Source of the DNA: an uncultured Lachnospiraceae bacterium
GTDB taxonomy: Bacteria; Bacillota; Clostridia; Lachnospirales; Lachnospiraceae
Length of the DNA: 64,000 nt
Assembly (NCBI GenBank): GCA_934401915.1
Contig: CAKRSV010000005.1
Span: 62,001 to 126,000, forward strand
Reading direction: 5' to 3'
Positions 23,916-33,220 of this stretch are shown here, piece by piece. The notes beneath the pieces are model-generated. The model was not told the origin of the DNA. It did not search any database and saw nothing but the letters and a program-made list of their open reading frames with translations. The position numbers were made by a program, and so were the translations under genes. Every line of letters begins with the position of its first letter. The stretch's first letter is position 1.

Positions 23916-24521
23916 TCATTTCTTTTTATCCACATCGAGCAGATTTCTCTTTTTCAGCTCCTGACAGACCCTGCCCACCGGCAGTCCAACCACGTTGTTG
24001 TAATCGCCGCAGATTCCCTGAATATAGGCTGCGCAAAGTCCCTGGATCGCATAGGCGCCGGCTTTGTCCATCGGCTCGCCGCTGTCCACATACTTCTTGA
24101 TCTCCTCTTCTGTCATGGAATACATCGTCACATCCGTACACTCGCTGAAGGTCGTAAACATAGCGTCCGTGTCCCGATACTTCCACGCGAGCGTCACGCC
24201 GGTATAGACCTGGTGGCTTCCTCCCTGCAATTTTCCGAGCATGGCGCTTGCCTCCGCTTTGTCCCCGGGTTTTCCAAGGATATCTCCCCAGCAGGACACC
24301 ACGGTATCTGCTCCGATCACGACAAATTCGTCCTTTCCTTCCTGCGTCAGTCTCTTGCAGACATCCACTGCCTTCTGGTATGAAAGCTCTTCCACCACTT
24401 CGTCCGGCTTTGTCTTTGTCGTCTTTTCCTCTATGGTGCTTGGCATTGTCTTAAAGGAAATGCCAACCTGTCTCAAAAGTTCTTTTCGTCTCGGCGACGC
24501 CGATGCGAGGTATATCTTCAT
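23916..24521 (-). CDS. maf: Maf-like nucleotide pyrophosphatase
   Basis: About 201 aa starting MKIYLASASPRRKELL, the signature of Maf house-cleaning nucleoside triphosphate pyrophosphatases. Further motifs are VVIGADTVV, the YTGVTL stretch, the DKAGAYAIQG loop and NNVVGLPV near the end. They hydrolyse non-canonical or modified NTPs to limit misincorporation and can influence septum formation. AGGAG stands upstream of the chosen ATG; a GTG eleven codons earlier (24554) is less likely. It follows the polyphosphate kinase gene by about 50 nt. Confidence 0.92.
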   Translation of the reverse strand: MKIYLASASPRRKELLRQVGISFKTMPSTIEEKTTKTKPDEVVEELSYQKAVDVCKRLTQEGKDEFVVIGADTVVSCWGDILGKPGDKAEASAMLGKLQGGSHQVYTGVTLAWKYRDTDAMFTTFSECTDVTMYSMTEEEIKKYVDSGEPMDKAGAYAIQGLCAAYIQGICGDYNNVVGLPVGRVCQELKKRNLLDVDKKK

Positions 24522-24568
24522 CGTATTTCTCCTATTCCACACGTTTTCTGTCACAGCCGCCGTATTTT

Positions 24569-26698
24569 TCAGTCCTCATGGTGCGTCTCCGGAATAAAGA
24601 TCCGTCTGCTCAGGATCTCGTTTTCCGTCCGCGCCATCTCCTTTGCTTCCTTACAGAAAAGGAGCTGTGCATTGACCGCCTCTCTGTGTGCGTTTCTTGC
24701 TACCTTGCTGTAGCCTCCATCCGCTCTCAGCACGGACGCCTTTACGTTGTCCATCAGCTGACGTTCCAGAATATGCTGCAATTTTTCCCGGAGCTGCGGC
24801 TTTTCCACCGGGAACAGGATTTCCACGCGTCGATCCAGATTTCGCGGCATCCAGTCAGCGCTGGCACAGTAATACTCCGGCTTCCCGTCGTTTTCAAAAA
24901 AGAAAATGCGGGCGTGCTCTAGATAATTTCCAACGATCGAGCGCACGCGGATGTTTTCGCTCACACCCGGGATCCCTACCTTAAGACAGCAGATCCCTCG
25001 CACGATCAGTTCGATCTTCACACCTGCCGCGCTCGCACGGTACAGCGCCTCGATGATGCTCTTGTCACAAAGAGAATTCATCTTCGCAACAATATGTGCA
25101 TTCCTGCCTTCCAGGGCGTGCTCGCGCTCCCGGTCGATCAGATATAGGAATCGATCCTTCAGCCACAGGGGCGCCAGGGACAGCTTATTCCAGCTTCTCG
25201 GTTCGGAGTAGCCGGAAAGCATATTAAAGACCGCCGTCGCGTCCTCTCCGATCAGCTCCGAGCAGGTGAACATTCCGATATCCGTATAGAGCATGGCGGT
25301 CGAATCGTTGTAGTTTCCGGTTCCGAGGTGTACATACCGGCGAATCCCGTTTTCCTCTCTCCTGACCACCAGCGTGATCTTGCTGTGGGTCTTTAAGCCG
25401 ACCAGACCGTAAATGACATGGCAGCCCGCCTTCTCGAGCTTCTTTGCCCACACGATATTGTTCTCTTCATCAAATCTCGCTTTGAGCTCGACCAGAACCG
25501 ATACCTGCTTTCCGTTCTCGGCTGCCTGCTCCAGCGCTGCGATAATGGGTGAATTTCCACTGACACGGTACAGCGTCTGCTTGATGGCGAGCACATCCTT
25601 ATCCTTCGCCGCCTGCCGTATAAAGCGCACCACCGGCTCGAATGTCTGATACGGATGGTGCATCAGGATATCCCCTTCGCGGATCTTTTCAAAGACATCG
25701 GCGTCCTCCGGCAGCTCCGGCACCGGCTGCGGCGGCAGATAGCTGTGTTCCTTCAGATTGTCAAACCCTTCCAGTCCGTACATCTTCATCAGAAATGTGA
25801 GATCCAGAGGTCCCTTGATGGCATAGATATCCTCTTTTTCGACGGCAAGCTCTTCTTTGATGATCTTGAGAAGTCTGCTGTCAATTCCTTCCTCTACCTC
25901 AAGCCTTATGGCCTGCCCCCACTGTCTTTTCTTGAGCTGCTTTTCGATCTCCTCCAGCAGATCCTCCGCCTCTTCCTCCTCGATCGTCAGATCCGCATTC
26001 CGCATGATACGGAACGGGTACGTACAAACGATATCGTAATTGAGGAACAGCTTATGGATATTCCGCTCGATCACCTCTTCCAGAAGGATCACCTTCTTCT
26101 CCTTCTCTGACGGAATGAGCACGATACGGGAAAGTACGCTCGGAACCTGCACAGTCGCAAATTCCAGCTCCCCGTTTCCGTTCTTCTTTGTCACCAGCGC
26201 GCCCAGATTCAGCGACTTGTTCCGGATCAGTGGAAACGGTCTGGATGAATCCACCGCCATCGGCGTCAGCACCGGATAGACATTGTCTGCAAAATACCGG
26301 TCTACAAAGGCTGCGTCCTCTTTGTTCAGCTCTTCATGGTGCGCTACGATGTGCAGCCCGTTCTCCAGAAGCCGCGGCACCAGCCCTCTGTTGTACACGT
26401 TGTACTGCTCTTTTACCAGCTCGTGTGTCTCCTCGTTGACCCGCGCAAGCTGCTCGGACGCCGTCAGTCCGGCAATATCCTTTTTCTTGTAGCCCGCTCC
26501 GACCATGTCCTTCAGCGACGCCACGCGCACCATAAAAAATTCGTCCAGGTTGGAGGCTGTGATGCTGAGAAATTTCAGTCTCTCAAACAGGGGATTCTGT
26601 TTGTCCCTCGCCTCGTTCAGTACCCGTTTGTTAAAGAGCAGCCAGCTCAGCTCCCGGTTCGTATAGTATTCGTGTTTGGAAAAATCTGTCTCCGCCAT
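24569..26698 (-). CDS. ppk1: Polyphosphate kinase 1
   Basis: A 709-aa PPK1, which reversibly transfers the gamma phosphate of ATP to polyphosphate. The N-terminal domain opens with YTNRELSWLLFNKRVL; the catalytic domains carry VLAIKQTLYRVSGNSP, the phospho-His motif GLKTHSKI and YVHLGTGNYN, then SADWMPRNLDRRVE near the C-terminus. Length is normal. It is encoded with Ppx/GppA just upstream (41 nt), so synthesis and turnover of polyphosphate are in one operon. GGAGG precedes the ATG. Confidence 0.96.
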   Translation of the reverse strand: MAETDFSKHEYYTNRELSWLLFNKRVLNEARDKQNPLFERLKFLSITASNLDEFFMVRVASLKDMVGAGYKKKDIAGLTASEQLARVNEETHELVKEQYNVYNRGLVPRLLENGLHIVAHHEELNKEDAAFVDRYFADNVYPVLTPMAVDSSRPFPLIRNKSLNLGALVTKKNGNGELEFATVQVPSVLSRIVLIPSEKEKKVILLEEVIERNIHKLFLNYDIVCTYPFRIMRNADLTIEEEEAEDLLEEIEKQLKKRQWGQAIRLEVEEGIDSRLLKIIKEELAVEKEDIYAIKGPLDLTFLMKMYGLEGFDNLKEHSYLPPQPVPELPEDADVFEKIREGDILMHHPYQTFEPVVRFIRQAAKDKDVLAIKQTLYRVSGNSPIIAALEQAAENGKQVSVLVELKARFDEENNIVWAKKLEKAGCHVIYGLVGLKTHSKITLVVRREENGIRRYVHLGTGNYNDSTAMLYTDIGMFTCSELIGEDATAVFNMLSGYSEPRSWNKLSLAPLWLKDRFLYLIDREREHALEGRNAHIVAKMNSLCDKSIIEALYRASAAGVKIELIVRGICCLKVGIPGVSENIRVRSIVGNYLEHARIFFFENDGKPEYYCASADWMPRNLDRRVEILFPVEKPQLREKLQHILERQLMDNVKASVLRADGGYSKVARNAHREAVNAQLLFCKEAKEMARTENEILSRRIFIPETHHED

Positions 26699-26739
26699 CC
26701 TGCTGCGGCCTCCTTCTATTTAATTTACCCGTCCTTCCG

Positions 26740-28272
26740 TCATCTGTCCCGCTGGACAATAACCGGTCTTACACTGTAAACCTCTTCAAAGAAATCTGCC
26801 CTTTTCCCGAACATTCCTCTCTCCAGCGTAATGTCTACGTTGGCGTCCGCAAAGATCAGCAGCTCCTCCCCGCGAAGGGAAGTTTTGATATTGCGGAACT
26901 TCTCCTTGTGGCTCCGATCCAGACCGTTGGCGATCTTGAGGATCGCTGTGAGCTTTGCGATCGTAAGGTAGGCTTCCTTATCGATCGTGCTGTCCTGTCC
27001 GAGCACCTCATAGTAGGCAAATTCCATATGATTATATTTCACCACATTGGCGACGATCTCGCGCTCCATATGGGACAGTCCGATAATCTCGGTCGACATG
27101 ATTATGTTGTAGGAGCACTCTCCCAGATTGACCAGACTGATATATTTTCCACAGTCATGCAAAAGGGTGGCAATGCGCAGGAGCAGCCGCTCCCGTCTTC
27201 CAAGTCCATGCACCTTCTTCATGCTGTCGAAAATTGTCAGCGCGATCTTTTCCAGCGTTTCACTCCGATCCTTGTTTCCCATATAGCGCTTGCTGATATT
27301 CTGCGCGCAGGCAGCGATATCCTGCTCAAAATCGTGCGCCTCTTTCAGTAATTTATTCTTCTCTCCGTACTCATATGCCATACCGTCGCAAAGTGTCACG
27401 CCCGGCGCCCAGATCGTTCTGGCGTCCATCGTCTTAACAATGTGGCTGATCAGGATTCCGGACAGGCACAGAAGCGGCACGTTTTCCTCCGGGATTCCCA
27501 GCACCCTGGCGACATCGTGCGCTGACTTTTTCCGGACTCTATCCAGAAAGCTGTCCATCGCCTCTGCGCTGACCGTCGCGTGCTCAAGCCCGCGGATCTC
27601 TTTTCCGACCACCGCAGACACATAATCGTCCACGACGATCACGTTTTCGATCCTGCGTTTCTCCAGATACAACTTCTTAAATACCATAAGCTGCGCGTTG
27701 ACGATCTCTTCCAGTACCATCTCCATCTGCCCGTGCCGCAGGTTCAGACGGCTGATCTGATCCTGCAGCCGCAGCACGCCCAGACGAAGGTTCTGTGTCG
27801 TCACCAGCGTATCTTTGTCAAACAGCGATATCTGGATACTTCCGCCACCGATATCCACGATCGCCGTTCCCTTCTCAATGGTTTTGCTGAACGCATCGCC
27901 CAGTGAGGCGATCGACTTGTAATCCAGAAAACGCTGCTCAGAATTGCTCAGCATCTCGATGCGTATCCCCGTGCGCTGTGCGATCTGGTCAAGCACGATC
28001 AGTGTGTTTTCTGTCTCCCGGATCGCGCTCGTCCCATATGCCCGGTAATCGTCCACCCGGTAGTTTTTCATGATCCCCGCATAGTCGCGAAGAACCCTGC
28101 AAAGCTCATCCACGCGCTCATTGCTGATCTTGCCCGTGGTGAACGTATCTGTTCCCAGATCGATCCTGTGTCTGATATAATCGATCTCCCGGATCCCATT
28201 TTTGGATGAGATCTCGAAAATCTTCATCGCCAGCTCATACGAGCCGACATCGATCGCTGCAAATGTCTTCAT
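26740..28272 (-). CDS. ppx: Ppx/GppA phosphatase with C-terminal HD domain
   Basis: A 510-aa exopolyphosphatase / pppGpp phosphatase. The actin-like ATPase fold starts FAAIDVGSYELAMKIFE and contains AIVDIGGGSIQ; the C-terminal half has an HD-type signature, LLHDCGKYISL, with a later SHMEREIVANVVKYNH. Substrate choice between polyphosphate and pppGpp cannot be read from sequence, but its position before ppk1 favours polyphosphate. It follows the DUF815 ATPase gene by 57 nt. Confidence 0.9.
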   Translation of the reverse strand: MKTFAAIDVGSYELAMKIFEISSKNGIREIDYIRHRIDLGTDTFTTGKISNERVDELCRVLRDYAGIMKNYRVDDYRAYGTSAIRETENTLIVLDQIAQRTGIRIEMLSNSEQRFLDYKSIASLGDAFSKTIEKGTAIVDIGGGSIQISLFDKDTLVTTQNLRLGVLRLQDQISRLNLRHGQMEMVLEEIVNAQLMVFKKLYLEKRRIENVIVVDDYVSAVVGKEIRGLEHATVSAEAMDSFLDRVRKKSAHDVARVLGIPEENVPLLCLSGILISHIVKTMDARTIWAPGVTLCDGMAYEYGEKNKLLKEAHDFEQDIAACAQNISKRYMGNKDRSETLEKIALTIFDSMKKVHGLGRRERLLLRIATLLHDCGKYISLVNLGECSYNIIMSTEIIGLSHMEREIVANVVKYNHMEFAYYEVLGQDSTIDKEAYLTIAKLTAILKIANGLDRSHKEKFRNIKTSLRGEELLIFADANVDITLERGMFGKRADFFEEVYSVRPVIVQRDR

Positions 28273-28329
28273 AAGACGCCGACCTGCCTTTCATCCTCTC
28301 TCTTCCAGCCTGCCCTTCTGACAGGGCAC

Positions 28330-29619
28330 TTATTCTGTCCGGCTCTGTCCCAGCAGATAATCGATAAACTGCTGTGCCGTTCTGCCGGAAAGACCGCCGT
28401 GGGCAAGCTCCCATTTATTTGCCTCCAGATAAAGCTCCTCCTCCGGCATTTCTACCTGATAGCGCTCCGCCAGCGTCTTGACGATCTGCTGGAACTGCTT
28501 TTTATCCGGCGCGCAGAAGAAGATCGTCACGCCGAATCTGGATACCAGCGACAGCTTCTCCTGTACCGTATCGCCCGCGTGCAGATCGTCTCTGCGGTCC
28601 TCTTTGTCGCTGAACTTCTCGCGAACCAGATGCCGTCTGTTCGACGTTGCGTAGATCAGTACGTTCTCCGGCTTTTTCTCCAGACCGCCCTCGATGACAG
28701 CCTTCAGATACTTGTATTCGATCTCGAAATCCTCGAAGCTGAGATCGTCCATATAGATGATAAATTTATAATTTCTGTTCTTGACCTGTGAGATCACATC
28801 GTTGAGATCCTGGAACTGATGCTTGTAAACCTCGATGATGCGAAGTCCCCTGTCGTAATACTCGTTTGCGATCGCCTTGATACTGGAGGATTTGCCCGTT
28901 CCCGCGTCGCCAAACAACAGACAGTTGTTCGCCTTTCTTCCCTCCACAAACGCCTCCGTATTGTCCGTCAGCTTCTTCTTCGGGATGTCGTAACCCACCA
29001 GATCGTCTAGCCGCACATGGGCGATCCTCTGGATCGGGACGATCTTCGCCCCCTCCTCCGTGTGCACGATGCGGAACGCCTTGTGCAGTCCGAACTTGCC
29101 CACGCCGTAGTCCTTATAGAACTCTGTCAGACTGTCCTTCATCTCCCGCGCATCCCTGCTGGTATTAAAGATCTGTGCCAGATGACAGATCCGGTCGCGG
29201 ATCCTCTTATTGTAGACCTTGCTGTCCTGCGAAGGACTCTGAAAATCTGTGACAACCGCAAATTCCGGAACTTTCAGGACTTCCATCAGTCCGCCGAAAT
29301 CAAAATCATAAAATTCCTTGAAGATCGCAATGTCGTGCAGCACCAGGTCGTTCACGGAGCCTTCCACCGCCCCCCGGATCTCACACGCCATGCTGTAGCT
29401 GTTCTCATTGTTTACCAGAAGGTTGGTAAGATAACAGTGCCACAGATTGCCGTAAAAGCCGTGATCCGCTGCCAGCTCCAGAAGCCGGTTCATACAGTCG
29501 TACATCAGCGGTCTTGCCGCCGCGTCACCCTGCCGGTAATGCTCCATCAGCCATACCATGTCCTTCAAAATACTGCCGTCCTCAAAGTTTTTATAAATAA
29601 TCAGTTCTTCTTCTCTCAT
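28330..29619 (-). CDS. DUF815-type AAA+ ATPase
   Basis: A 429-aa ATPase of the DUF815 family. Walker A is LLFGDAGTGKSSS, Walker B KFIIYMDDLSFED, and sensor-1-like YATSNRRHLV follows; about 200 residues of helical N-terminal region precede them. The biochemical role is not established for this family. The start is ATG 29619 (MREEELI), with GGGAGG 5 nt upstream; the frame continues to 29658. The gene lies between pheA and ppx, so it may be part of the polyphosphate operon. Confidence 0.88.
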   Translation of the reverse strand: MREEELIIYKNFEDGSILKDMVWLMEHYRQGDAAARPLMYDCMNRLLELAADHGFYGNLWHCYLTNLLVNNENSYSMACEIRGAVEGSVNDLVLHDIAIFKEFYDFDFGGLMEVLKVPEFAVVTDFQSPSQDSKVYNKRIRDRICHLAQIFNTSRDAREMKDSLTEFYKDYGVGKFGLHKAFRIVHTEEGAKIVPIQRIAHVRLDDLVGYDIPKKKLTDNTEAFVEGRKANNCLLFGDAGTGKSSSIKAIANEYYDRGLRIIEVYKHQFQDLNDVISQVKNRNYKFIIYMDDLSFEDFEIEYKYLKAVIEGGLEKKPENVLIYATSNRRHLVREKFSDKEDRRDDLHAGDTVQEKLSLVSRFGVTIFFCAPDKKQFQQIVKTLAERYQVEMPEEELYLEANKWELAHGGLSGRTAQQFIDYLLGQSRTE

Positions 29620-29691
29620 AGTTCCTCCCTGCCGTCTGCCACCGTTCTTCTCTGACATAAGCTTTTACTCTCCGGCGTCCTTCACCGCGCA

Positions 29692-30819
29692 TCAGTAGTT
29701 GCCGAGCACCTTCATCGCCCGCGCTTCCTCGCGCAGTCCGCGGAGCGCATTCTTCACCGCGCTGTCCGCCAGATTTCCCTCAAAGTCCACAAAGAAACGG
29801 TACTCCCAGTTGCGGTCCTCGATCGGTCTGCTCTCGATCTTCGTCAGGTTCAGATCGTTGTAGATAAAATGGGACAGCATGTGATAAAGGGATCCGCTCT
29901 CATGCGGAATTTCAAAGCACAGACTGATCTTTCCGGCATCTCTTCGGAATACCTTCTGGTTGGTCACAATGATAAACCGGGTGGAATTTGTTTCCGACTG
30001 GTTGACTCCCCTTGCAAGGATCTCCAGTCCATACGCCCTCGCTGCCTGCTCGCTGGCGATGGCAGCCTGCGTCCTGTCCCCGTCCTCGCTGACCTTCCGC
30101 GCCGCAAAGGCATTGTTCTTCATGCTGATCTGCTGCCAGTTGTCATGCTCCTTCAGATACCTTGCGCTCTGCATCAGCGACTGCGGGTGCGAATAAACCG
30201 TCCGGATCTTTTCAAAGTCCGTTCCCGGCAGCCCGAGCAGACAGTGCTCGATATGGATGATCTGCTCTCCAACAATGTAATTTTCAAATTCCACCAAAAG
30301 ATCATAAATTTCATTCACGATCCCTGCCGTCGAGTTTTCAATCGGCAGCACCGCATAGTCTGCTCTTCCCTCTTCGATCGCGCACATGGCGTCCCGGAAC
30401 GTCTCCACCGCGAACCCATTCACCGTATCGCCAAAGTATCTGCGCATCGCCATCTCCGAGTAAGCGCCTTCCGCTCCCTGGAATACCACGCGCGCGTTCT
30501 CCCCGTCCAGCCGTTCTATCCCGATGAAAGGCAGTTTTCCGGTTCCGCCCTGCGCGGCGAGTTTTCCATATTGCAGCTTTCTGCTCATGGACATGATCTG
30601 CTCGAACAGCTCCTGTACGCCCTTTGCATTAAATTCGCTGTGGGCGAGCGCCTTTACCCGGCGCAGTTTTTCTTCTTCCCGGGTCTTGTCAAATACCCGT
30701 TTGCCTGTCTCTATCTTATAGTCTGCCACCTGACCGCAGATATCCATCCGCTCCTCGTAAAGTTTCACGATCTGCTCGTCGATGACATCCAGTTTTCCTC
30801 TCAGCTCCTGTAAATCCAT
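29692..30819 (-). CDS. pheA: Bifunctional chorismate mutase / prephenate dehydratase
   Basis: A 375-aa P-protein for phenylalanine synthesis. Residues 1-85 form an AroQ chorismate mutase (LRGKLDVIDEQIVKLYEERM). The prephenate dehydratase domain starts at FQGAEGAYSEMA and has PIENSTAGIV and the NSTRFIIVT motif; the C-terminal ACT domain (about 295-375: LCFEIPHESGSLYHML, with the ESRP motif) gives feedback inhibition by Phe. I found no T-box in the upstream region; it is filled by repeats. Confidence 0.95.
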   Translation of the reverse strand: MDLQELRGKLDVIDEQIVKLYEERMDICGQVADYKIETGKRVFDKTREEEKLRRVKALAHSEFNAKGVQELFEQIMSMSRKLQYGKLAAQGGTGKLPFIGIERLDGENARVVFQGAEGAYSEMAMRRYFGDTVNGFAVETFRDAMCAIEEGRADYAVLPIENSTAGIVNEIYDLLVEFENYIVGEQIIHIEHCLLGLPGTDFEKIRTVYSHPQSLMQSARYLKEHDNWQQISMKNNAFAARKVSEDGDRTQAAIASEQAARAYGLEILARGVNQSETNSTRFIIVTNQKVFRRDAGKISLCFEIPHESGSLYHMLSHFIYNDLNLTKIESRPIEDRNWEYRFFVDFEGNLADSAVKNALRGLREEARAMKVLGNY

Positions 30820-30872
30820 GCTCTCTCCGTTCCGAAACTCCCTGTCCCTATCGTTTTTTCTTTATATATATT

Positions 30873-30944
30873 TCATCTGCGGGCGCTCCGCTCATAGAAT
30901 GAAGCGAAGTCTGTCCTGCGTGTGCAAGCACACTCGTTCAGCCT
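30873..30944. repeat. 72-bp direct repeat, copy 1
   Basis: Identical to 31042-31113. Contains CATAGAATGAAGCG and the small hairpin GTGTGCAAGCACAC. Confidence 0.9.
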
Positions 30945-30963
30945 CCTTCGCTACCCTCCACTT

Positions 30964-31145
30964 ACTATTAACAGTTCAGCCCCGCATTTCATAAAAGCGG
31001 CTGCTCCGCATCCGTCGCCGCCATGCGGCTCTCCTTTTATGTCATCTGCGGGCGCTCCGCTCATAGAATGAAGCGAAGTCTGTCCTGCGTGTGCAAGCAC
31101 ACTCGTTCAGCCTGCGCTTCATTCTATGGCTGAACTGTTAATAGT
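30964..31145. repeat. 182-bp unit bounded by 18-bp perfect inverted repeats, MITE/REP-like
   Basis: ACTATTAACAGTTCAGCC (30964-30981) is the exact reverse complement of 31128-31145. Inside lie a palindrome (CATAAAAG at 30990 with CTTTTATG at 31034, and CCGCAT with ATGCGG), the second 72-bp direct repeat, and a 14-bp inverted pair (CATAGAATGAAGCG 31062-31075 with 31115-31128). No target-site duplication is visible. It occupies the divergent region between pheA and the DUF5050 gene. Confidence 0.7.
31042..31113. repeat. 72-bp direct repeat, copy 2
   Basis: Identical to 30873-30944; here followed by the complement of its own CATAGAATGAAGCG, so that this copy can fold into a long hairpin. Confidence 0.9.
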
Positions 31146-31161
31146 GTATACCAAAACCCCC

Positions 31162-31190
31162 TTGATAGCAAGAAACTTTGCGGATATAAT
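31162..31190 (+). promoter_or_regulatory. Promoter of the DUF5050 gene
   Basis: TTGATA (31162-31167), 17 bp, TATAAT (31185-31190), about 95 nt before the start codon. Confidence 0.8.
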
Positions 31191-31284
31191 AGGGTTATTA
31201 CAAGGCTTTTACAGGAACTTTACATAGCGGATCCTATCCGGTGTGCACAGTCTGTCAGCCTTACATACGGAAAGGGGAATCTCT

Positions 31285-32322
31285 ATGACTTCAAAGAGTA
31301 AAAACATCCTGATTTTATCAATAACAGGTGTTATAATTATTGTATTGGCGGTACTGCTCATATTCAGCGGCAGGATCACCATGAACGAGGAAAATGTGAC
31401 GGGAAACACTCCCGGCAACCTGAACAACGGCGGCTATTTCTGCGAGACAGAGGACCGCGTCTACTTCGCCAACGCTTACGACGACTACACACTGTATTCC
31501 ATGAATCCGGATGAGACAGACCTTGTCAAGCTCGGCGACAATTCCGTCTCTTCCATCAACGCCGCGGGAAAATATCTCTACTACTCGATGATCTCCAAGG
31601 CAAACGGATCAGGACTTGGCTATCTGATGAACACCTACGGCATCTACCGCTGTAACCTCAAGGGTAATAAAACGATGTGTCTGGATCGCTCCTATATCGT
31701 ATCCATGCAGCTTTGCGGCAACTATCTGTATTATCAGAAATACGACAATCAAAAAGGACCTTCCCTCGAGAAAGTCCGCATTGACAAAAAGGACGCCAAG
31801 TCCATCGCCGCAGAGATCATCAGCCCCAACAGCTGTAAGGACGGCGTCATCTATTATTCCGGCTCTGAAAAGGATCATTACCTGCACGCCCTTGACACTT
31901 CCACAGACACCTCTTCCGTTGTGTGGGAAGCCAATGTCTGGAATCCGATCCTCCAGGACGGCTACGTATATTATATGGACATCGACAACAATTACCGTCT
32001 GTGCCGCTACTCCTTCACCGACAATGTCATCGAGGTTCTCACCGATGAGCGCCTTGATTTCTTCAATATCTACGACAATATGATCTACTACCAGGTAAGC
32101 TCCGCACAGTCGCCCGCGCTGAAGCGTATGCTGATTGACGGCAGCAACCCGGAAACCGTCAAAGAAGGCGTCTTTACCAATATCAATATCACTTCCCGGT
32201 ATGTCTACTTCAACGCCTATGAAGAACCCACGCCGGTATACCAGACGAGCACTTTCGGCGATATCAACGTCACGACCTTCGACGCCGCTATGCAGGCTGC
32301 AGTGGATCAGCTCAAAAAATAA
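31285..32322 (+). CDS. DUF5050-like membrane-anchored beta-propeller protein
   Basis: A 345-aa protein. The start is ATG 31285 (MTSKSKN), 6 nt after GGAAAGGGG; the frame extends upstream but lacks a ribosome site. One membrane helix (about 6-27) is followed by an exported domain of repeated beta-blades, each with a pattern such as RVYFANAYDDYTLYSMN, KYLYYSM, YLYYQKYDN, YVYYMDIDN, the mark of DUF5050/YncE-like propellers. The ligand is unknown. It has its own promoter and converges on folBK. Confidence 0.8.
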   Translation: MTSKSKNILILSITGVIIIVLAVLLIFSGRITMNEENVTGNTPGNLNNGGYFCETEDRVYFANAYDDYTLYSMNPDETDLVKLGDNSVSSINAAGKYLYYSMISKANGSGLGYLMNTYGIYRCNLKGNKTMCLDRSYIVSMQLCGNYLYYQKYDNQKGPSLEKVRIDKKDAKSIAAEIISPNSCKDGVIYYSGSEKDHYLHALDTSTDTSSVVWEANVWNPILQDGYVYYMDIDNNYRLCRYSFTDNVIEVLTDERLDFFNIYDNMIYYQVSSAQSPALKRMLIDGSNPETVKEGVFTNINITSRYVYFNAYEEPTPVYQTSTFGDINVTTFDAAMQAAVDQLKK

Positions 32323-32333
32323 AACGTTTCCAT

Positions 32334-33170
32334 CTAAAGGATATGTTTTTCCCCGCCATTCTGCACAGCCTCATAGAGCTGTGCAATAGTTTTGCCCAGA
32401 AGCGGATGCACCTCATAGGGTGCGATCTGCATCAGGGGTTTTAAGACAAAATCCCGGTTGTGCATATCGATATGCGGGATCTTGAGCTTTTCCGTATACA
32501 TCGTGCATCCCTCATACAAAAGAATATCCAGATCCAACGTTCTCGGTCCCCAGTGGACCAGTCTCTCTCTGTCATTTTCCCGTTCCACCTCATGCAGAAA
32601 TTCAAGCAGCTCCTGCGGCGGATACAGCGTATCTACTGCGATCGCCCCGTTGAGGAAATTATCCTGCTCCACCTCTCCGTACGGCGTCGTATCCATCCAG
32701 TCAGATACTGCCACCACCCGACACTTTCTGTCCTGACGCAGCTCTTCCACCGCCTTGTTCAGATAGTTTTCCCGGTCGCCCATATTAGAACCGCAGGCGA
32801 GATATGCTCTTTTCCAACCACGTGTTATTTTAACAGATACCGACCCAAAAGGCAGTTTGATCGGCGCCTCCGGCTTGCGAACCTCCAGGGTGATGCCGCG
32901 TATTCTGGAAAACTGCAAAAGAACCGCCTCCGCACAGCGTTCCGCAGCCGTCTCGATCAGCTTATAGGTATTTTCCGTGAGAAATGTGTGGATAAACCGG
33001 CACACCTCCCCATAATTCGTGGAGAGCTCCAGATCATCCATCACGCCCGCCTCTCTGGTATCCGTATAGAGCTCTGCATTGATATAGAAATTCTGTCCCT
33101 TTTCATTTTCTTCCGGGTATACCCCATGGTGGGCAAACACCTGTAGTTCCTCAATTCTGATCTGATCCAT
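32334..33170 (-). CDS. folBK: Bifunctional dihydroneopterin aldolase / HPPK
   Basis: A 278-aa fusion of two folate enzymes. FolB (1-118) has LQVFAHHGVYPEEN and the Lys/Tyr stretch TLEVRKPEAP; it splits dihydroneopterin. FolK (about 122-278) begins AYLACGSNMGDRENYL and has FLNGAIAVDT and the WGPRTLDLDILLY signature; it pyrophosphorylates 6-hydroxymethyl-dihydropterin. The start is ATG 33170, 6 nt after GGAGG; a GTG two codons earlier overlaps that site. It follows folP by 50 nt in a folC-folP-folBK operon. No GTP cyclohydrolase gene is in the window. Confidence 0.94.
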   Translation of the reverse strand: MDQIRIEELQVFAHHGVYPEENEKGQNFYINAELYTDTREAGVMDDLELSTNYGEVCRFIHTFLTENTYKLIETAAERCAEAVLLQFSRIRGITLEVRKPEAPIKLPFGSVSVKITRGWKRAYLACGSNMGDRENYLNKAVEELRQDRKCRVVAVSDWMDTTPYGEVEQDNFLNGAIAVDTLYPPQELLEFLHEVERENDRERLVHWGPRTLDLDILLYEGCTMYTEKLKIPHIDMHNRDFVLKPLMQIAPYEVHPLLGKTIAQLYEAVQNGGEKHIL

Positions 33171-33220
33171 CTTCACCCTCCGTCTATCGCTTTCTCTCTG
33201 TTTCTGCCCTTATCTCATGG

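Noticed and set aside
30873..31113. Repeat pair as a CRISPR array
   Set aside because: Only two copies, 72 bp each, with an internal palindrome and no cas genes in the window.
30820..31240. T-box or amino-acid leader upstream of pheA
   Set aside because: No T-box sequence (GGTGG-type bulge) or Phe-rich leader peptide was found; the region is repeats.
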